Assembly (NCBI GenBank): GCA_964245825.1
Contig: CAXTNT010000003.1
Coordinates: forward strand, 186,001 to 250,000
Origin: CAJCIY01 sp964245825
GTDB lineage: Bacteria; Actinomycetota; Actinomycetes; Mycobacteriales; CAJCIY01
Direction: 5' to 3'
Length of the DNA stretch: 64,000 nucleotides
In this document: piece after piece, positions 52,556 to 61,304 of the stretch
How the letters are laid out: each line of letters starts with the position of its first letter
Numbering within the stretch: position 1 is the first letter of the stretch
Translations under genes and position numbers: made by a program
The notes under the pieces: model-generated
The model's database searches: none
Told to the model about the DNA's origin: nothing
The model's input: only the letters and a program-made list of their open reading frames with translations

Positions 52556-52671
52556 GAGGCTCGTCACAGGGGCTCGACTTACGCATTGTGGGTCTCGTGG
52601 CGGCCGAGCAGCGCGGGTGGTCCACAGATCGGCAGTCAGTCCAATTCCGTACGTCCAGATGGAGGTAAGGC

Positions 52672-53106
52672 ATGTCGAAAGTCAGTACGGCGCGCACGGT
52701 TCGTGGAGGTGCCCTGGTTGTGGGTGTCGCCGCCATCTCTCTCAGCCTGGCGGGCGCGGCATTCGCGAGCGGTCCCACCGCCAAGGTGTCGCCCAACAAG
52801 AAGCTCACCAACGGCAAGGTCGTCAAGGTGACGGGCAAGGGCTACACGAAGAGCGACACGATCTACATCGTCGAGTGCAGTTCGATCGGAAGCGCGTCTG
52901 CCTGCGACACCAGTAACGTGGCTGTCGCTCAGAGCGACTCCAAGGGCAAGATCCCGGCGACGTCGTTCACCGTGCACACGGGGACCATCGGCAACGGCAC
53001 CTGCGGCACGAGCGCCTCGGATGCGACCTGCTATCTGGCCGTCTCCAACCAGGGCGGTACGGCCGTCTCCTTCCCGAAGATCACGTTCAAGGTGCCCAAG
53101 AAGTAG
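52672..53106 (+). CDS. Secreted neocarzinostatin-family protein
   Basis: A 144-residue exported protein. The signal peptide ends AFA-SG at ~residue 32. The mature ~112 residues match the size of neocarzinostatin-family apoproteins, with cysteine pairs C69/C78 and C111/C120. It shares TVHTGTIG, AVSNQ and IVEC/VIEC with the anchored paralogue, with the first two cysteines at identical positions. There is no membrane anchor, so it is probably released. An ATG with a GGAGGTAAGG-like upstream fixes the start. The family also occurs widely outside antibiotic clusters with unknown function. Confidence 0.83.
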   Translation: MSKVSTARTVRGGALVVGVAAISLSLAGAAFASGPTAKVSPNKKLTNGKVVKVTGKGYTKSDTIYIVECSSIGSASACDTSNVAVAQSDSKGKIPATSFTVHTGTIGNGTCGTSASDATCYLAVSNQGGTAVSFPKITFKVPKK

Positions 53107-53146
53107 TCGCTTGCTCAGCGCTGCGAGCACTTCTGCTCGGTGAGGT

Positions 53147-53182
53147 GCAACTGCCCGTCTCGGTCTCGAGACGGGCAGTTGC
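53147..53182. terminator. Bidirectional 16-bp-stem hairpin
   Basis: Positions 53147-53162 pair perfectly with 53167-53182 around a 4-base loop (GTCT). It lies between the convergent neocarzinostatin-fold gene (ends 53106) and the ACAD gene (ends 53260) and could terminate both. There is no T-tract. Confidence 0.8.
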
Positions 53183-53259
53183 GCATGCACCCCCCACGGC
53201 TCGGCGGTGCGTTCCGGCAGGAACCCCGGCGGGCGGCGGCGCGGCAGGATCGGAACTGG

Positions 53260-54519
53260 CTACGAGCCCCACTTCGCCGCGTCGCGGAGCACCTGCGCGA
53301 ACGGGACACCATGGTCGGCGCTGGGTTCGCGCGGCAGACCGAGGACCTGCTCGGAGATCGCGTTCCGTTGCATCTGCTGGGTGCCACCGGCGATCGAGAG
53401 GATCCGGCCGTTCAGGTACGCGGTTGCGGCTACGGCCCCAGGGTCGTCCGGTTCGGTCCAGGCAACAGCGCGGCCGCCAGCGACCCGCAGAGCGATCTCT
53501 GCCCGCTCCGCTTCGAACACTCCGTGTGCGAGCTTGCCGTAGGCCGCGACCGAGCCATTCGCCCCCGGGACGCTGAGCGCCTGTCCGACCCGGGCACGGA
53601 GCGTCTCGTACAGGAAGTCGAGGCTGTGGCCCCGAGCGATGAGCTGGCGCACGTGGGGATCGGTAGCGCGGCCCGTGGCGTGTGCGCTGGCGACCAGATC
53701 GCTGGCGAGCGGTCCGGGAGCGAGGACGTCCGGTGCCGGTTCCTTGCTCGCTCCCCGTTCGAACACCAGCATCGTGCGGGCAACTGTCCAGCCGTCGTCG
53801 ACCTCGCCGATGCGCTCGGTGTCAGGGATCTGGACGTCGTCGAGGAACTCTTCGCAGAAGTCACCGCCGCCGGTGATCTGACGGATGACCCGAAGCGTGA
53901 TGCCGGGCGCGTCCAAGGGGACGCCGAACCAGGTGAGACCTCGGTGTTTCGGCTGCTCCCAGTCCGTACGAGCGAGGCACAGGCCCCAGTCAGCTAGGTG
54001 GGCGAAGGTGGTCCACACCTTGGCACCGTTGAGGATCCACATCTCGCCGTCGCGGGTGGCCCGGGTTCGCACCCCGGCAAGGTCTGAACCAGCGCCCGGT
54101 TCGGAGAACAGCTGCACCCACAGCTCCTCCCCGGCGAGCATCTTCGGGAGGTGCCGGACCTTGAAGGCCTCGGACGCGTGGGCGAGCGCGACACGGACAC
54201 AGACGTTCGTGGTCCGTCCGGCCGTGTCGAAGTTCGGCATCGCGTACCCGCGTGCCTCCTCCTCGAACACCCGTTCGTGCGCAGACGTCAGTCCCTGACC
54301 GCCGTAGGCGACGGGGACGGTGATGCCGGCATATCCGGCGTCGTAGAGCATGCGCTGCTTCGGCCGCTCGGCGTCGATCTGCTCACGGGTGTAGTGGCGC
54401 GCCGCGCGGAGGGGCACGTCTGGTGTAGCGCCGGGGGCCTGGACACGGCGTTCGACGTTCTCCTCGAGCCACCCTCGGGCGAGCTGCCGGTACTCATGGA
54501 GGTCGGGCACGTCAGACAT
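53260..54519 (-). CDS. Acyl-CoA dehydrogenase, large-type subunit
   Basis: A 419-residue ACAD, the longest in the window. QLFSEPGAGSDLAGVRT and LNGAKVWTTFAH form the FAD/substrate strands, LDDVQIPDTERIG follows, and AGGTQQMQRNAISEQVLGL is the C-terminal helix. An extra ~15-residue C-terminal tail follows. It lies 6 bp downstream of a divergent ACAD and forms the fourth tandem pair. The pair and the amidohydrolase upstream are read together leftward from 56841. Confidence 0.86.
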   Translation of the reverse strand: MSDVPDLHEYRQLARGWLEENVERRVQAPGATPDVPLRAARHYTREQIDAERPKQRMLYDAGYAGITVPVAYGGQGLTSAHERVFEEEARGYAMPNFDTAGRTTNVCVRVALAHASEAFKVRHLPKMLAGEELWVQLFSEPGAGSDLAGVRTRATRDGEMWILNGAKVWTTFAHLADWGLCLARTDWEQPKHRGLTWFGVPLDAPGITLRVIRQITGGGDFCEEFLDDVQIPDTERIGEVDDGWTVARTMLVFERGASKEPAPDVLAPGPLASDLVASAHATGRATDPHVRQLIARGHSLDFLYETLRARVGQALSVPGANGSVAAYGKLAHGVFEAERAEIALRVAGGRAVAWTEPDDPGAVAATAYLNGRILSIAGGTQQMQRNAISEQVLGLPREPSADHGVPFAQVLRDAAKWGS

Positions 54520-54525
54520 CGGGGC

Positions 54526-55638
54526 TCACAGTCGCGAGAGGTCGTGGATCCGGCAGATCCGCTCGTTGTGCCAGCAGGGATCTCCGTAGAGGACCCGGTC
54601 CACCGCCAGGCGGCGGAGGTAGAGGTGCAGGTCGTGCTCCCAGGTGAACCCGATGCCACCGAGCACCTGGAGGCAGATCTGGGCGATGTCGATGCCGGCA
54701 TCACCCGCGTAGGACTTGGCGATACTGACCATCTCCGACGCCGCTGGGTGTGCATCCGCGACGCCCCGCGATGCGGCGGTGGCAGCCGCGGCCGACACCT
54801 CGACACACAAGCTCGCGTCGGCGAGCAGGTGCTTGAGCGCCTGGAACGAACCGATCGGCCGGCCGAACGCGATGCGGGTCTTGGCGTACTCGACAGTGAG
54901 CGAGACGAGCTCCCGCATCGCGCCGACGCTCTCGGCGACCGTCAGGAGCGCGGCCAGGTCGAAGAGCTCGCCGAGTCCGCCCCCGGCCGCTCCACCGAGC
55001 ACCGCGGCCGCAGGGACCTCGACGCCGTCGAAGCGGAGGGTGCAGAACCGGCGGGTCAGATCCAAGCTGCTCGACTCCGCGAGCTCGCCCACCGGCTGCT
55101 CGAGGAGCAGGTGTACCGGCCCGTCGGGTCCCGCTGCCGTGGCAAGTACGACGTCGGCGACGGTGGCATCGGGCACGAGGTGTGCGACCCCGTCGAGGAC
55201 GTACCCGTCCGCGTTCGCCGTTGCCTGCAGCGCGCCGGGCCCGCCGTCGGCCTGGCTGACCGCCCACGTGCCGACGGACTCGCCCGATGCGAGCGAAGGG
55301 AGGTGGGCCTTGCGCTGGGCCTCGGAGCCGAACTTCGACACCGCGAAGCACACGACGTTCGTGGCGGTGAACGGCCCGGGCTGCACGAACCGGCCGCGCT
55401 CCTCGGCGACGAGGACGGCGTCGCGGACGGGCTGATCCGACACGCTCCCGCCGCCGAGCTCGGCATCGACGAAGAAGGAGAACCAGCCGAGCTCGCTCGC
55501 TGGCCCGATCAGCGCCGGGTCATGTGCCAAGGGAGCCTCGAGCATCGCGCGAACCCGCTCGAGGGAGCAGTTGTCCTCGATGAAGCGCTGCGTCGTCGAC
55601 CTGAACAGCTCCTGGTCCGCGGTGAGCGCCAGATCCAC
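54526..55638 (-). CDS. Acyl-CoA dehydrogenase, divergent subunit
   Basis: A 370-residue ACAD. MDLALTADQELFRSTTQRFI is the usual N terminus, the beta-domain is poorly conserved, and the C-terminal domain retains YAKTRIAFGRPIGSFQALKH and LGGIGFTWEHDLHLYLRR, closely matching the subunit at 26797. It probably pairs with the ACAD at 53260. It starts 9 bp after the amidohydrolase stop in the same minus-strand operon. Confidence 0.86.
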   Translation of the reverse strand: MDLALTADQELFRSTTQRFIEDNCSLERVRAMLEAPLAHDPALIGPASELGWFSFFVDAELGGGSVSDQPVRDAVLVAEERGRFVQPGPFTATNVVCFAVSKFGSEAQRKAHLPSLASGESVGTWAVSQADGGPGALQATANADGYVLDGVAHLVPDATVADVVLATAAGPDGPVHLLLEQPVGELAESSSLDLTRRFCTLRFDGVEVPAAAVLGGAAGGGLGELFDLAALLTVAESVGAMRELVSLTVEYAKTRIAFGRPIGSFQALKHLLADASLCVEVSAAAATAASRGVADAHPAASEMVSIAKSYAGDAGIDIAQICLQVLGGIGFTWEHDLHLYLRRLAVDRVLYGDPCWHNERICRIHDLSRL

Positions 55639-55647
55639 GAGCTGCCC

Positions 55648-56841
55648 TCAGGCCGGGGTAGCGAGACCGAGGAGGCCGCGGGCGTTGCCGCCCATCACCT
55701 TCTCGACCTGGTCGATCGGAAGCGAAGCAATCTCCTCGACCCACCCGACGGGGTCTGCGAGGCCCTCGACGTGCGGATAGTCCGAGCCGAAGCAGACGTG
55801 ATCGGCGCCGAGGAGCTCGACGAGGGTGATCGGGTCCTCCTCGTGGAACGGGTGGACCCAGATGTTCCGGCGGAAGGTGTCCACCGGGTGTTCGTCCCAG
55901 CGATCCCGGGTGCGCTTGTAGACGTCATCGAGGTGCGTCAGCAGGGGGCGCACCCAGGCGGTGCCGTTCTCCACGGTGAGGACCTTCAGGGCCGGGTGGC
56001 GGGTCAGGCAGCCGTGGCCAATGAGGGACACCATGGCGTCTTCGATCGCACGGTGCTTCATCGCGGCAGTGATGAAGTTCGACACGTGGTTGAACGACTG
56101 GTGCTCGGTCTGGCTGCCCTCCCACTCGCTGAGGTGCCGGCTGTAGCCGTCGTCAGAGGCGTGCAGGCACACGAGCAGACCAAGGTCGGAAACCCGGGAC
56201 CAGAACGGGTCGAACTCCGGGAGCGCGAACGAGCGCAGCCCGCTGGGACCGGGCACCGGCGCCGGACGAATGAGGATCGCCTTGGCACCCAGGCCGGCGA
56301 CGTATTCGAGCTCCTCGAGAGCGCGGTCGACGATCGGCAGCGTGATGATCGGGACCGAGAAGATGCGGTCCTCATAGTTGAACGACCAGTGCTCGTACAT
56401 CCACTGGTTCAGCGCATGGATGATCACATGGGTCAGGTTGGGGTCGTCGGCGAACCGCTCCTCGATGAGGCTTGCGAGCGTCGGAAACATGACGGACTGG
56501 TCGATGCCGAGCTCATCCATCAACTCGATGCGCGGGGCGGGGTCGAAGAACCCCGGGAGCGCCTTCATCGGCTTCATGATCTCCCGCCGCGTCATCCCGG
56601 CCGGGGCGCCAGCCTTGAAGTACTGCTCCTGCGCGCCCGGAGAGCCCACGACCTCGAACGTCGGGTTCGGGATGTAATCGGTGATCTTGCCGCGGACGCT
56701 GAGCTTGGTGCGCCCGTCCTTCTCGACGTACTCGATCGCGCCCTTGTACTCCGCCGGGAGGAACTTCGTGACGGCGTCACGGTTCTCGTACATGTGGTTG
56801 TCGGCGTCGAAGATCGGGAGTCCGAAACGGCGGTCGGGCAT
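55648..56841 (-). CDS. Amidohydrolase-2 family metal-dependent hydrolase
   Basis: A 397-residue TIM-barrel hydrolase paralogous to that at 28214. Shared blocks include DADNHMYE, YIPNPTFEVV, MFPTLASLIEER and TLPIVDRALEELE, and FGSDYPHVEGLADP carries the late metal-ligand aspartate. ATG 56841 is 6 bp after AGGAG, shortening the open frame by 13 codons. It heads the operon with the two ACAD subunits. Hydrolysis or decarboxylation of a ring-cleavage acid is plausible for this family. Confidence 0.84.
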   Translation of the reverse strand: MPDRRFGLPIFDADNHMYENRDAVTKFLPAEYKGAIEYVEKDGRTKLSVRGKITDYIPNPTFEVVGSPGAQEQYFKAGAPAGMTRREIMKPMKALPGFFDPAPRIELMDELGIDQSVMFPTLASLIEERFADDPNLTHVIIHALNQWMYEHWSFNYEDRIFSVPIITLPIVDRALEELEYVAGLGAKAILIRPAPVPGPSGLRSFALPEFDPFWSRVSDLGLLVCLHASDDGYSRHLSEWEGSQTEHQSFNHVSNFITAAMKHRAIEDAMVSLIGHGCLTRHPALKVLTVENGTAWVRPLLTHLDDVYKRTRDRWDEHPVDTFRRNIWVHPFHEEDPITLVELLGADHVCFGSDYPHVEGLADPVGWVEEIASLPIDQVEKVMGGNARGLLGLATPA

Positions 56842-56968
56842 CAGTCGCTCCTGTAGTCGGCAGTAACTCGAACGTATCACCAGCTAGCAGGCGCCCAGCG
56901 TGGAACCAACCAGCGCTCGTCGGCGCGACCGGCGATGTCGGCACGGTGAGGGGGTCAGACAAATCCTC

Positions 56969-56974
56969 TAGGTT
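56969..56974 (+). promoter_or_regulatory. -10 element suggesting a leaderless transcript
   Basis: TAGGTT at 56969-56974 fits the actinobacterial TANNNT -10 and would place the transcription start at or next to the ATG at 56981. No SD sequence precedes that ATG, consistent with leaderless translation. The -35 match is poor. Confidence 0.35.
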
Positions 56975-56980
56975 GATCGG

Positions 56981-57796
56981 ATGGCAGGCGGGGCGATGTT
57001 GGCTGGTACATCCGTCGTCGTCACCGGCGCGGGCGCCGGGCTCGGGCGGGCCTACGCGCTCGACCTCGCGGCCAACGGCGCAGCGGTGCTGGTCAACGAC
57101 ATCGACGGCCGTGCGGCAGCGGCGGTCGCCGCGGAGATCACCGCAACCGGAGCAAGAGCGGAGGCCGACGAGCACACCGTGGCCGACGCCCGCTCGGCCG
57201 CAGGGATCATCGCCCACGCCTTGGACTCGTTCGGTCGTCTCGACGGGCTGGTGAACAACGCCGGCATCTTCCACTCCACCGCGCCGGCCGGCGAGTCGCT
57301 CGCTGATGCTGCCGAGCTCGTCCAGGTCAACCTGCTGGGCACGTTGTTCTGCGGTCTGTCGGCGATCCGGCACTTCGTCGCCGAGGGCCGCGGCGTGATC
57401 GTGAACGACACCAGCGGCGCCCTCGCCGGCCTCCCTCGCCGCGGCACCTACGGCGCTACGAAGGGAGCGACGATGTCGCTCACGTACTCGTGGGCTGCTG
57501 ACCTCGCCGAGCACGGCATCAGGGTGAACGCCGTGTCGCCGATGGCCAAGACCGAGATGGTGAACCGCCGTCTCGCTGCGGGTGCGACCAACACGCCGCC
57601 CTGGCCCCCCAGCCACGTCGCTCCGTTGGTGACGTACTTGATCAGCGACGATGCGGCCGCCGTCACCGGACGGGTGATCCGGCTCGACGGCCCGACGATG
57701 CAGATCCTCAGGCGCCCCGGCGACCCGAGCGCATCGGCAACCTCGGACCACTGGGATCACCGGACGCTGGCGCAGATCGTGCCGACGCTGCTGTGA
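56981..57796 (+). CDS. SDR family oxidoreductase
   Basis: A 271-residue SDR. TGAGAGLG (15-22), VNNAG (91-95), S145 (NDTSG), and Y157/K161 (YGATK) are present. It resembles the hydroxyacyl-CoA-dehydrogenase-like domain of peroxisomal multifunctional proteins (GAGLGRAYALDLAANGAAVLVND). A C-terminal tail after VTGRVIRLDG is longer than usual. It is divergent from the amidohydrolase-ACAD operon across 139 bp. ATG 56981 is likely leaderless; an ATG five codons later is the alternative. Confidence 0.83.
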   Translation: MAGGAMLAGTSVVVTGAGAGLGRAYALDLAANGAAVLVNDIDGRAAAAVAAEITATGARAEADEHTVADARSAAGIIAHALDSFGRLDGLVNNAGIFHSTAPAGESLADAAELVQVNLLGTLFCGLSAIRHFVAEGRGVIVNDTSGALAGLPRRGTYGATKGATMSLTYSWAADLAEHGIRVNAVSPMAKTEMVNRRLAAGATNTPPWPPSHVAPLVTYLISDDAAAVTGRVIRLDGPTMQILRRPGDPSASATSDHWDHRTLAQIVPTLL

Positions 57797-57846
57797 CCGG
57801 ACGCAGGCTCCGACGCTCGCGCGGGCTCACCGGCCTGACCTGGGGA

Positions 57847-58656
57847 TCACCGGTTCTGCCACCTGGGTGCCCGCTTCTGGGCGAACGCCCTCGGGCCCTC
57901 CTTGGCGTCGTCGGAGCGGAACACCTGCTGTGAGATCTCGTCCTCGATGGTGCGCGCCCCGGCCAGGGTGGTGTCGAGGCCACGCAGGACGGATTCCTTC
58001 GTCTTGCGGACCGCAAGCGGACCGTTGGCCAAGATGCGGTCCGCCCACGCTCGTGCGGCGTCCATCAGGGAGTCCCGCTCCACGATGTCGGTGAGCACGC
58101 CGAGTCGCAGGGCGCGTTCGGCGCTGATCACGTCAGCGCACAGGAGGATCTCCATCACGGCCGCGTACCCGAGCTGCCTGGGCAGGCGGGAGGTGCTGCC
58201 GCCACCGGCGAAGAGGCCGCGCTTGGCTTCGAGGACGCCGAAGGTCGCCGTCGGGGTGGCGAGCCGGATGTCGATGCCACCGAGCATCTCCATGCCCCCC
58301 GCGACACACGGACCGTCGATCGCCGCGATGATCGGCTTGTAGATCGCCAGGTCCCGCAGCACGGCCCTGGGTCCGTCGCTGAGCCGGCAGCCGTCGAGCT
58401 CGGTGATCTCTCCGCTGGCGATCCGGGTGGAGAGCTCGGTGATCTGGGGTACGTAGTCTCTCAGGTCGGCGCCGGACATGAATGAGCCTTCGACACCCGT
58501 CACGATCGCGACCCACAGGTCGTCGTCGTCCCGGAATTGCTTCCACGCCTTCGCGAGATCCCTGAAGTGGTACAGGTCCATCGCGTTCTTGCGTTCCGGA
58601 CGGTCGATCGTGACGACGAGGAGATGCTCCCCTTCGCGTTCGAGGTGGATCGGCAT
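57847..58656 (-). CDS. Enoyl-CoA hydratase/isomerase (crotonase fold)
   Basis: A 269-residue crotonase. IDRPERKNAMD, GSFMSGADL and DGPCVAGGMEMLGGIDIRLA form the oxyanion-hole region, and GVLEAKRGLFAGGGSTSRLPRQLG contains the catalytic glutamate region. The C-terminal AFAQKRAPRWQNR is the usual family ending and is close to the ending of the decayed crotonase at 36995. ATG 58656 starts the family N terminus. It is divergent from the phosphotransferase gene at 58759. Confidence 0.85.
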   Translation of the reverse strand: MPIHLEREGEHLLVVTIDRPERKNAMDLYHFRDLAKAWKQFRDDDDLWVAIVTGVEGSFMSGADLRDYVPQITELSTRIASGEITELDGCRLSDGPRAVLRDLAIYKPIIAAIDGPCVAGGMEMLGGIDIRLATPTATFGVLEAKRGLFAGGGSTSRLPRQLGYAAVMEILLCADVISAERALRLGVLTDIVERDSLMDAARAWADRILANGPLAVRKTKESVLRGLDTTLAGARTIEDEISQQVFRSDDAKEGPRAFAQKRAPRWQNR

Positions 58657-58758
58657 GGCTGGAACTATCGCACGGTGCCCCACCCCATGATCGGCTCTTG
58701 TTACGATCCCGGCTCGGTAGGACAACGAGCGCCACGTCGATCGGGAGCAAGGAGAGCC

Positions 58759-59845
58759 ATGCGGTCTGCCGCTGATGCTCCGACGCCGGCAGATTCCGCT
58801 CGAGTCTCGAAAGCAGAGCGTGGCGCGGCGCTGCAGGCCTGGTATGCGAGCACCGGTGATGCCGTGGACGTCCGCATCGACGACACGGTCGGCCAAGGTC
58901 AGTCGAACGAGATCATCTTCGCCTCCATCACCCGCTCGAGCGCGAGTGCTGCACCTGACGTGGAGGAGGTGGTGGTCCGGATCCCGCCGACGGGGATGCA
59001 GCTGTTCCCGCGCTACGACTTGATGATGGAGGCCGCCGTCCAGCGGTTCGCCGCTGGCGCCGGGGTCTCGGTGCCGGTTCCGCTCGTCCACGAGCAGGAC
59101 GAGTCCTGGTTCGGCGCCCCGTTCCTTGTCATGNNNNNNNNNNCTGATGCCTCGTGTCGCCGGCCGGATCCCCGGTCTCGTGCCAGGTACCTGCGATTGG
59201 ATCGTCGCGCTGACAGCCCAGGAACAACGCCGTCTGCAGCTGCGGTTCCTCGATGAGCTCGCCACGCTGCACCGTGCCCCGTTCGAAGACGCCGGCGTCT
59301 GCGGTCTGCTGCGGGACTCGAGCTCCTTGGCTGCCGAGGTGGCGTGGTGGCGGGACTTTGCCGAATGGGGTTGTGCGGGACACGAGCCCGGGCCGCTCGT
59401 CGATCTGTTCGACGGCTGCGCTGCGCTGCTGCCGAGCTCGGACCCGCCGCGCTCGGTGTTGTGGGGCGACGTCCGGCTTGGGAACGTGATCGTCGACGAC
59501 GATCTGGCCCCGGCTGCGGTTCTCGACTGGGAGATGGCCACGATCGGGCCGGCGGAGAGCGACCTCGCCTGGTTCACGGCACTGTCGGCCATGGTCGAAC
59601 GCTTCTTCTCAGCGCCCGTGCCGGGGTTCCTGGATCGCGACGGAATCGTCGCGGTACATGAGGCAGCACTCGGTCGTGAGATGCAGGACCTGTGGTGGCA
59701 CGAGCTGTTCGCGATGGCTCGGTCCGCCGCGGCTGGGCATCGGGCAACGGTGGTCGAGGCCACCATGACTGGTAGCGCGATCCCGAGCCCCGCCTCGAGC
59801 CCGGTGGTGAACTACACCAGTCGGCGGATCGCCAGGGCCCGGTGA
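58759..59845 (+). CDS. Phosphotransferase family protein (APH-like), interrupted by assembly gap
   Basis: An APH-fold phosphotransferase resembling the gene at 10304. The 5' part (58759-59133, AAGGAGA SD) ends FGAPFLVM, and the 3' part resumes MPRVAGRIPGLVP and contains WGDVRLGNVIVDD (catalytic loop) and LDWEMATIGPAESDLAW. Between them are 10 N at 59134-59143 and the two parts are in different frames, so no single open frame exists as assembled. Family sequence FLVMPxxxGRIPG suggests the gene is intact and the gap is an artefact. Total length would be ~355 residues. Confidence 0.75.
59134..59143. other. Assembly gap (10 N)
   Basis: Ten N between two contigs, inside the phosphotransferase gene. 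ATG occurs on both flanks (59131-59133 and 59146-59148) where the protein family needs it once, so the true gap may be zero or a short overlap. The adjacency of the flanking contigs rests on scaffolding and on this gene continuing across. Confidence 0.95.
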
Positions 59846-59879
59846 TCTGTCGCTCGCACGTCTCGGCGCGCGGCATCGG

Positions 59880-61040
59880 TCAGTCGAAGCTGGCGTCTTC
59901 GGTCAAGCCGAGCTGGGGGTGCGCGCCCGCCATCCGGGTCTGTGCCGTCCCATAGCCGAACTCGCCGGTGGCAGGGTCATCGAGACGGACGACGCAGTCA
60001 CGGTGCTGGTGGATGCGGCGGGCGACCTCCGGCTGGTCGCACCCGTCGATCCGTTCGCCGTCGACGACGAGCTCACCCCGCCATTCGCCCTGGTGGTGGC
60101 CGTTGAACCCCCCGTACAGACCGGTGCCGAGATGGAAGCCGGTATCGGACACCGGCTGCACCGTGAAGGTTCGTTCCGTCCCGTCGGCAAGGACATACCG
60201 CATCCAACCCCCGGTCAGCCGACGGTTGTCGTCGTCGAACGTCAGGTGCGGCTCGACCGTCTTGAACGGGATGCGCCGGCCGTTCGGCAACTCGATGCCA
60301 CCCTGGGAGGATCCGGTTGACCAGCCGTTGCCGCTGTAGCGCTGGTGGTAGGTGAACAGCGCGAAGGCAGTCCCGTCAGGCTTGTACATGGTGACGGGCA
60401 TCCAGATCATCTGGCCCGCAGTACCGGCTGGCACCGGCGTGGCTTCGATGTCGGCGATCGGCGTGCCCACCTCGTAGCGGACACCCCAGGAGCGATCTCG
60501 GGACGAGACCCACGACGTCTCATCCAGCTCGATGCGGTCACCGGCAATGTCGACCCAGCCGGACGCGACGCCGGTGTGATGGAAGCGGAGCACATCGGCG
60601 TCGATCCGGTAGCGGCTCCGGCTGATGTGGATCTCCGGATCCTCGACGATCGGTGGCACAACACCTCGCAGCTCCCAGTCGAAGCTGATCGGCACCACGT
60701 CATTGGGTTCCAGCACCATCCGCACGCGCTGGAGCGGTTCGATGGTCTCGTAGCGGATCGGACCGACCCCGGTCCCAGCCGGATCTGAGGCGAGCCGCCG
60801 GCTCGCCCGTACGGTCCACTGCGTCGTCCCCCGTGAGACGCCGGCGAACCCGTCCAGGACGTTGCGGTTCGTGTACTTGCCCAGTCCGAATGCCAAGCTG
60901 ATCGAGCCGTCCATGGCCGCCGCCATCGCCCACAGCTTCTCGGTCCAAGCGCGGTCGGTCTGTCCGACGCGGGCGAACGTGTCGACGATCTGGTGGGTGA
61001 AGAGCTCGTCTGCGGGCAGCAACGGCCCCGGGGACTTCAC
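59880..61040 (-). CDS. Protein of unknown function (beta-rich, ~386 residues)
   Basis: No family recognised with confidence. The sequence is Trp/Gly-rich with many beta-strand-like repeats (EIHISRSRYRIDADVLRF, WVDIAGDRIELDETSW, GWMRYVLADGTERTF), suggesting a two-domain beta-barrel as in carotenoid-hydratase/AttH-like or DUF7064/DUF7065 proteins. That assignment is tentative. It has no signal peptide. GTG 61040 is chosen over an ATG 23 codons upstream because the upstream residues look non-coding. It is divergent from the Baeyer-Villiger-type monooxygenase. Confidence 0.65.
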   Translation of the reverse strand: MKSPGPLLPADELFTHQIVDTFARVGQTDRAWTEKLWAMAAAMDGSISLAFGLGKYTNRNVLDGFAGVSRGTTQWTVRASRRLASDPAGTGVGPIRYETIEPLQRVRMVLEPNDVVPISFDWELRGVVPPIVEDPEIHISRSRYRIDADVLRFHHTGVASGWVDIAGDRIELDETSWVSSRDRSWGVRYEVGTPIADIEATPVPAGTAGQMIWMPVTMYKPDGTAFALFTYHQRYSGNGWSTGSSQGGIELPNGRRIPFKTVEPHLTFDDDNRRLTGGWMRYVLADGTERTFTVQPVSDTGFHLGTGLYGGFNGHHQGEWRGELVVDGERIDGCDQPEVARRIHQHRDCVVRLDDPATGEFGYGTAQTRMAGAHPQLGLTEDASFD

Positions 61041-61304
61041 CGGGCCACCAGCGGTTCGGCGCCCGCCGCATTCGCAGCGGTGCGCTGATGCATCGGTGGA
61101 GGCTAGCATCCCGGTCAGCCGGACCCCGTGGGGCTAAGCGCGTTGAGGCCACCGCCGCGAATCGTCTAGCCTTTTCGACATGCACAGTGCGCTCGGGGTC
61201 CGATGCGGGCGCCCCGCCCCGCGGGAAGGGCAACCCCTCCCGTCGGTCCGGCATCCGCACCGCACCATCCCGATGGGCAGCAGCGGACCGAGTGGGGTCC
61301 GGCG

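Larger units (their letters stand above)
52351..52671. other. Intergenic region between the two neocarzinostatin-fold genes
   Basis: A 321-bp gap. It holds a strong hairpin (52418-52453), a near-consensus promoter (52527-52555) and a long leader of about 110 nt before the ATG at 52672. No ORF in it looks coding. Confidence 0.7.

Noticed and set aside
50908..53106. Enediyne antibiotic biosynthesis locus
   Set aside because: The neocarzinostatin fold alone is not enough; no iterative polyketide synthase, halogenase or enediyne cassette gene is present.
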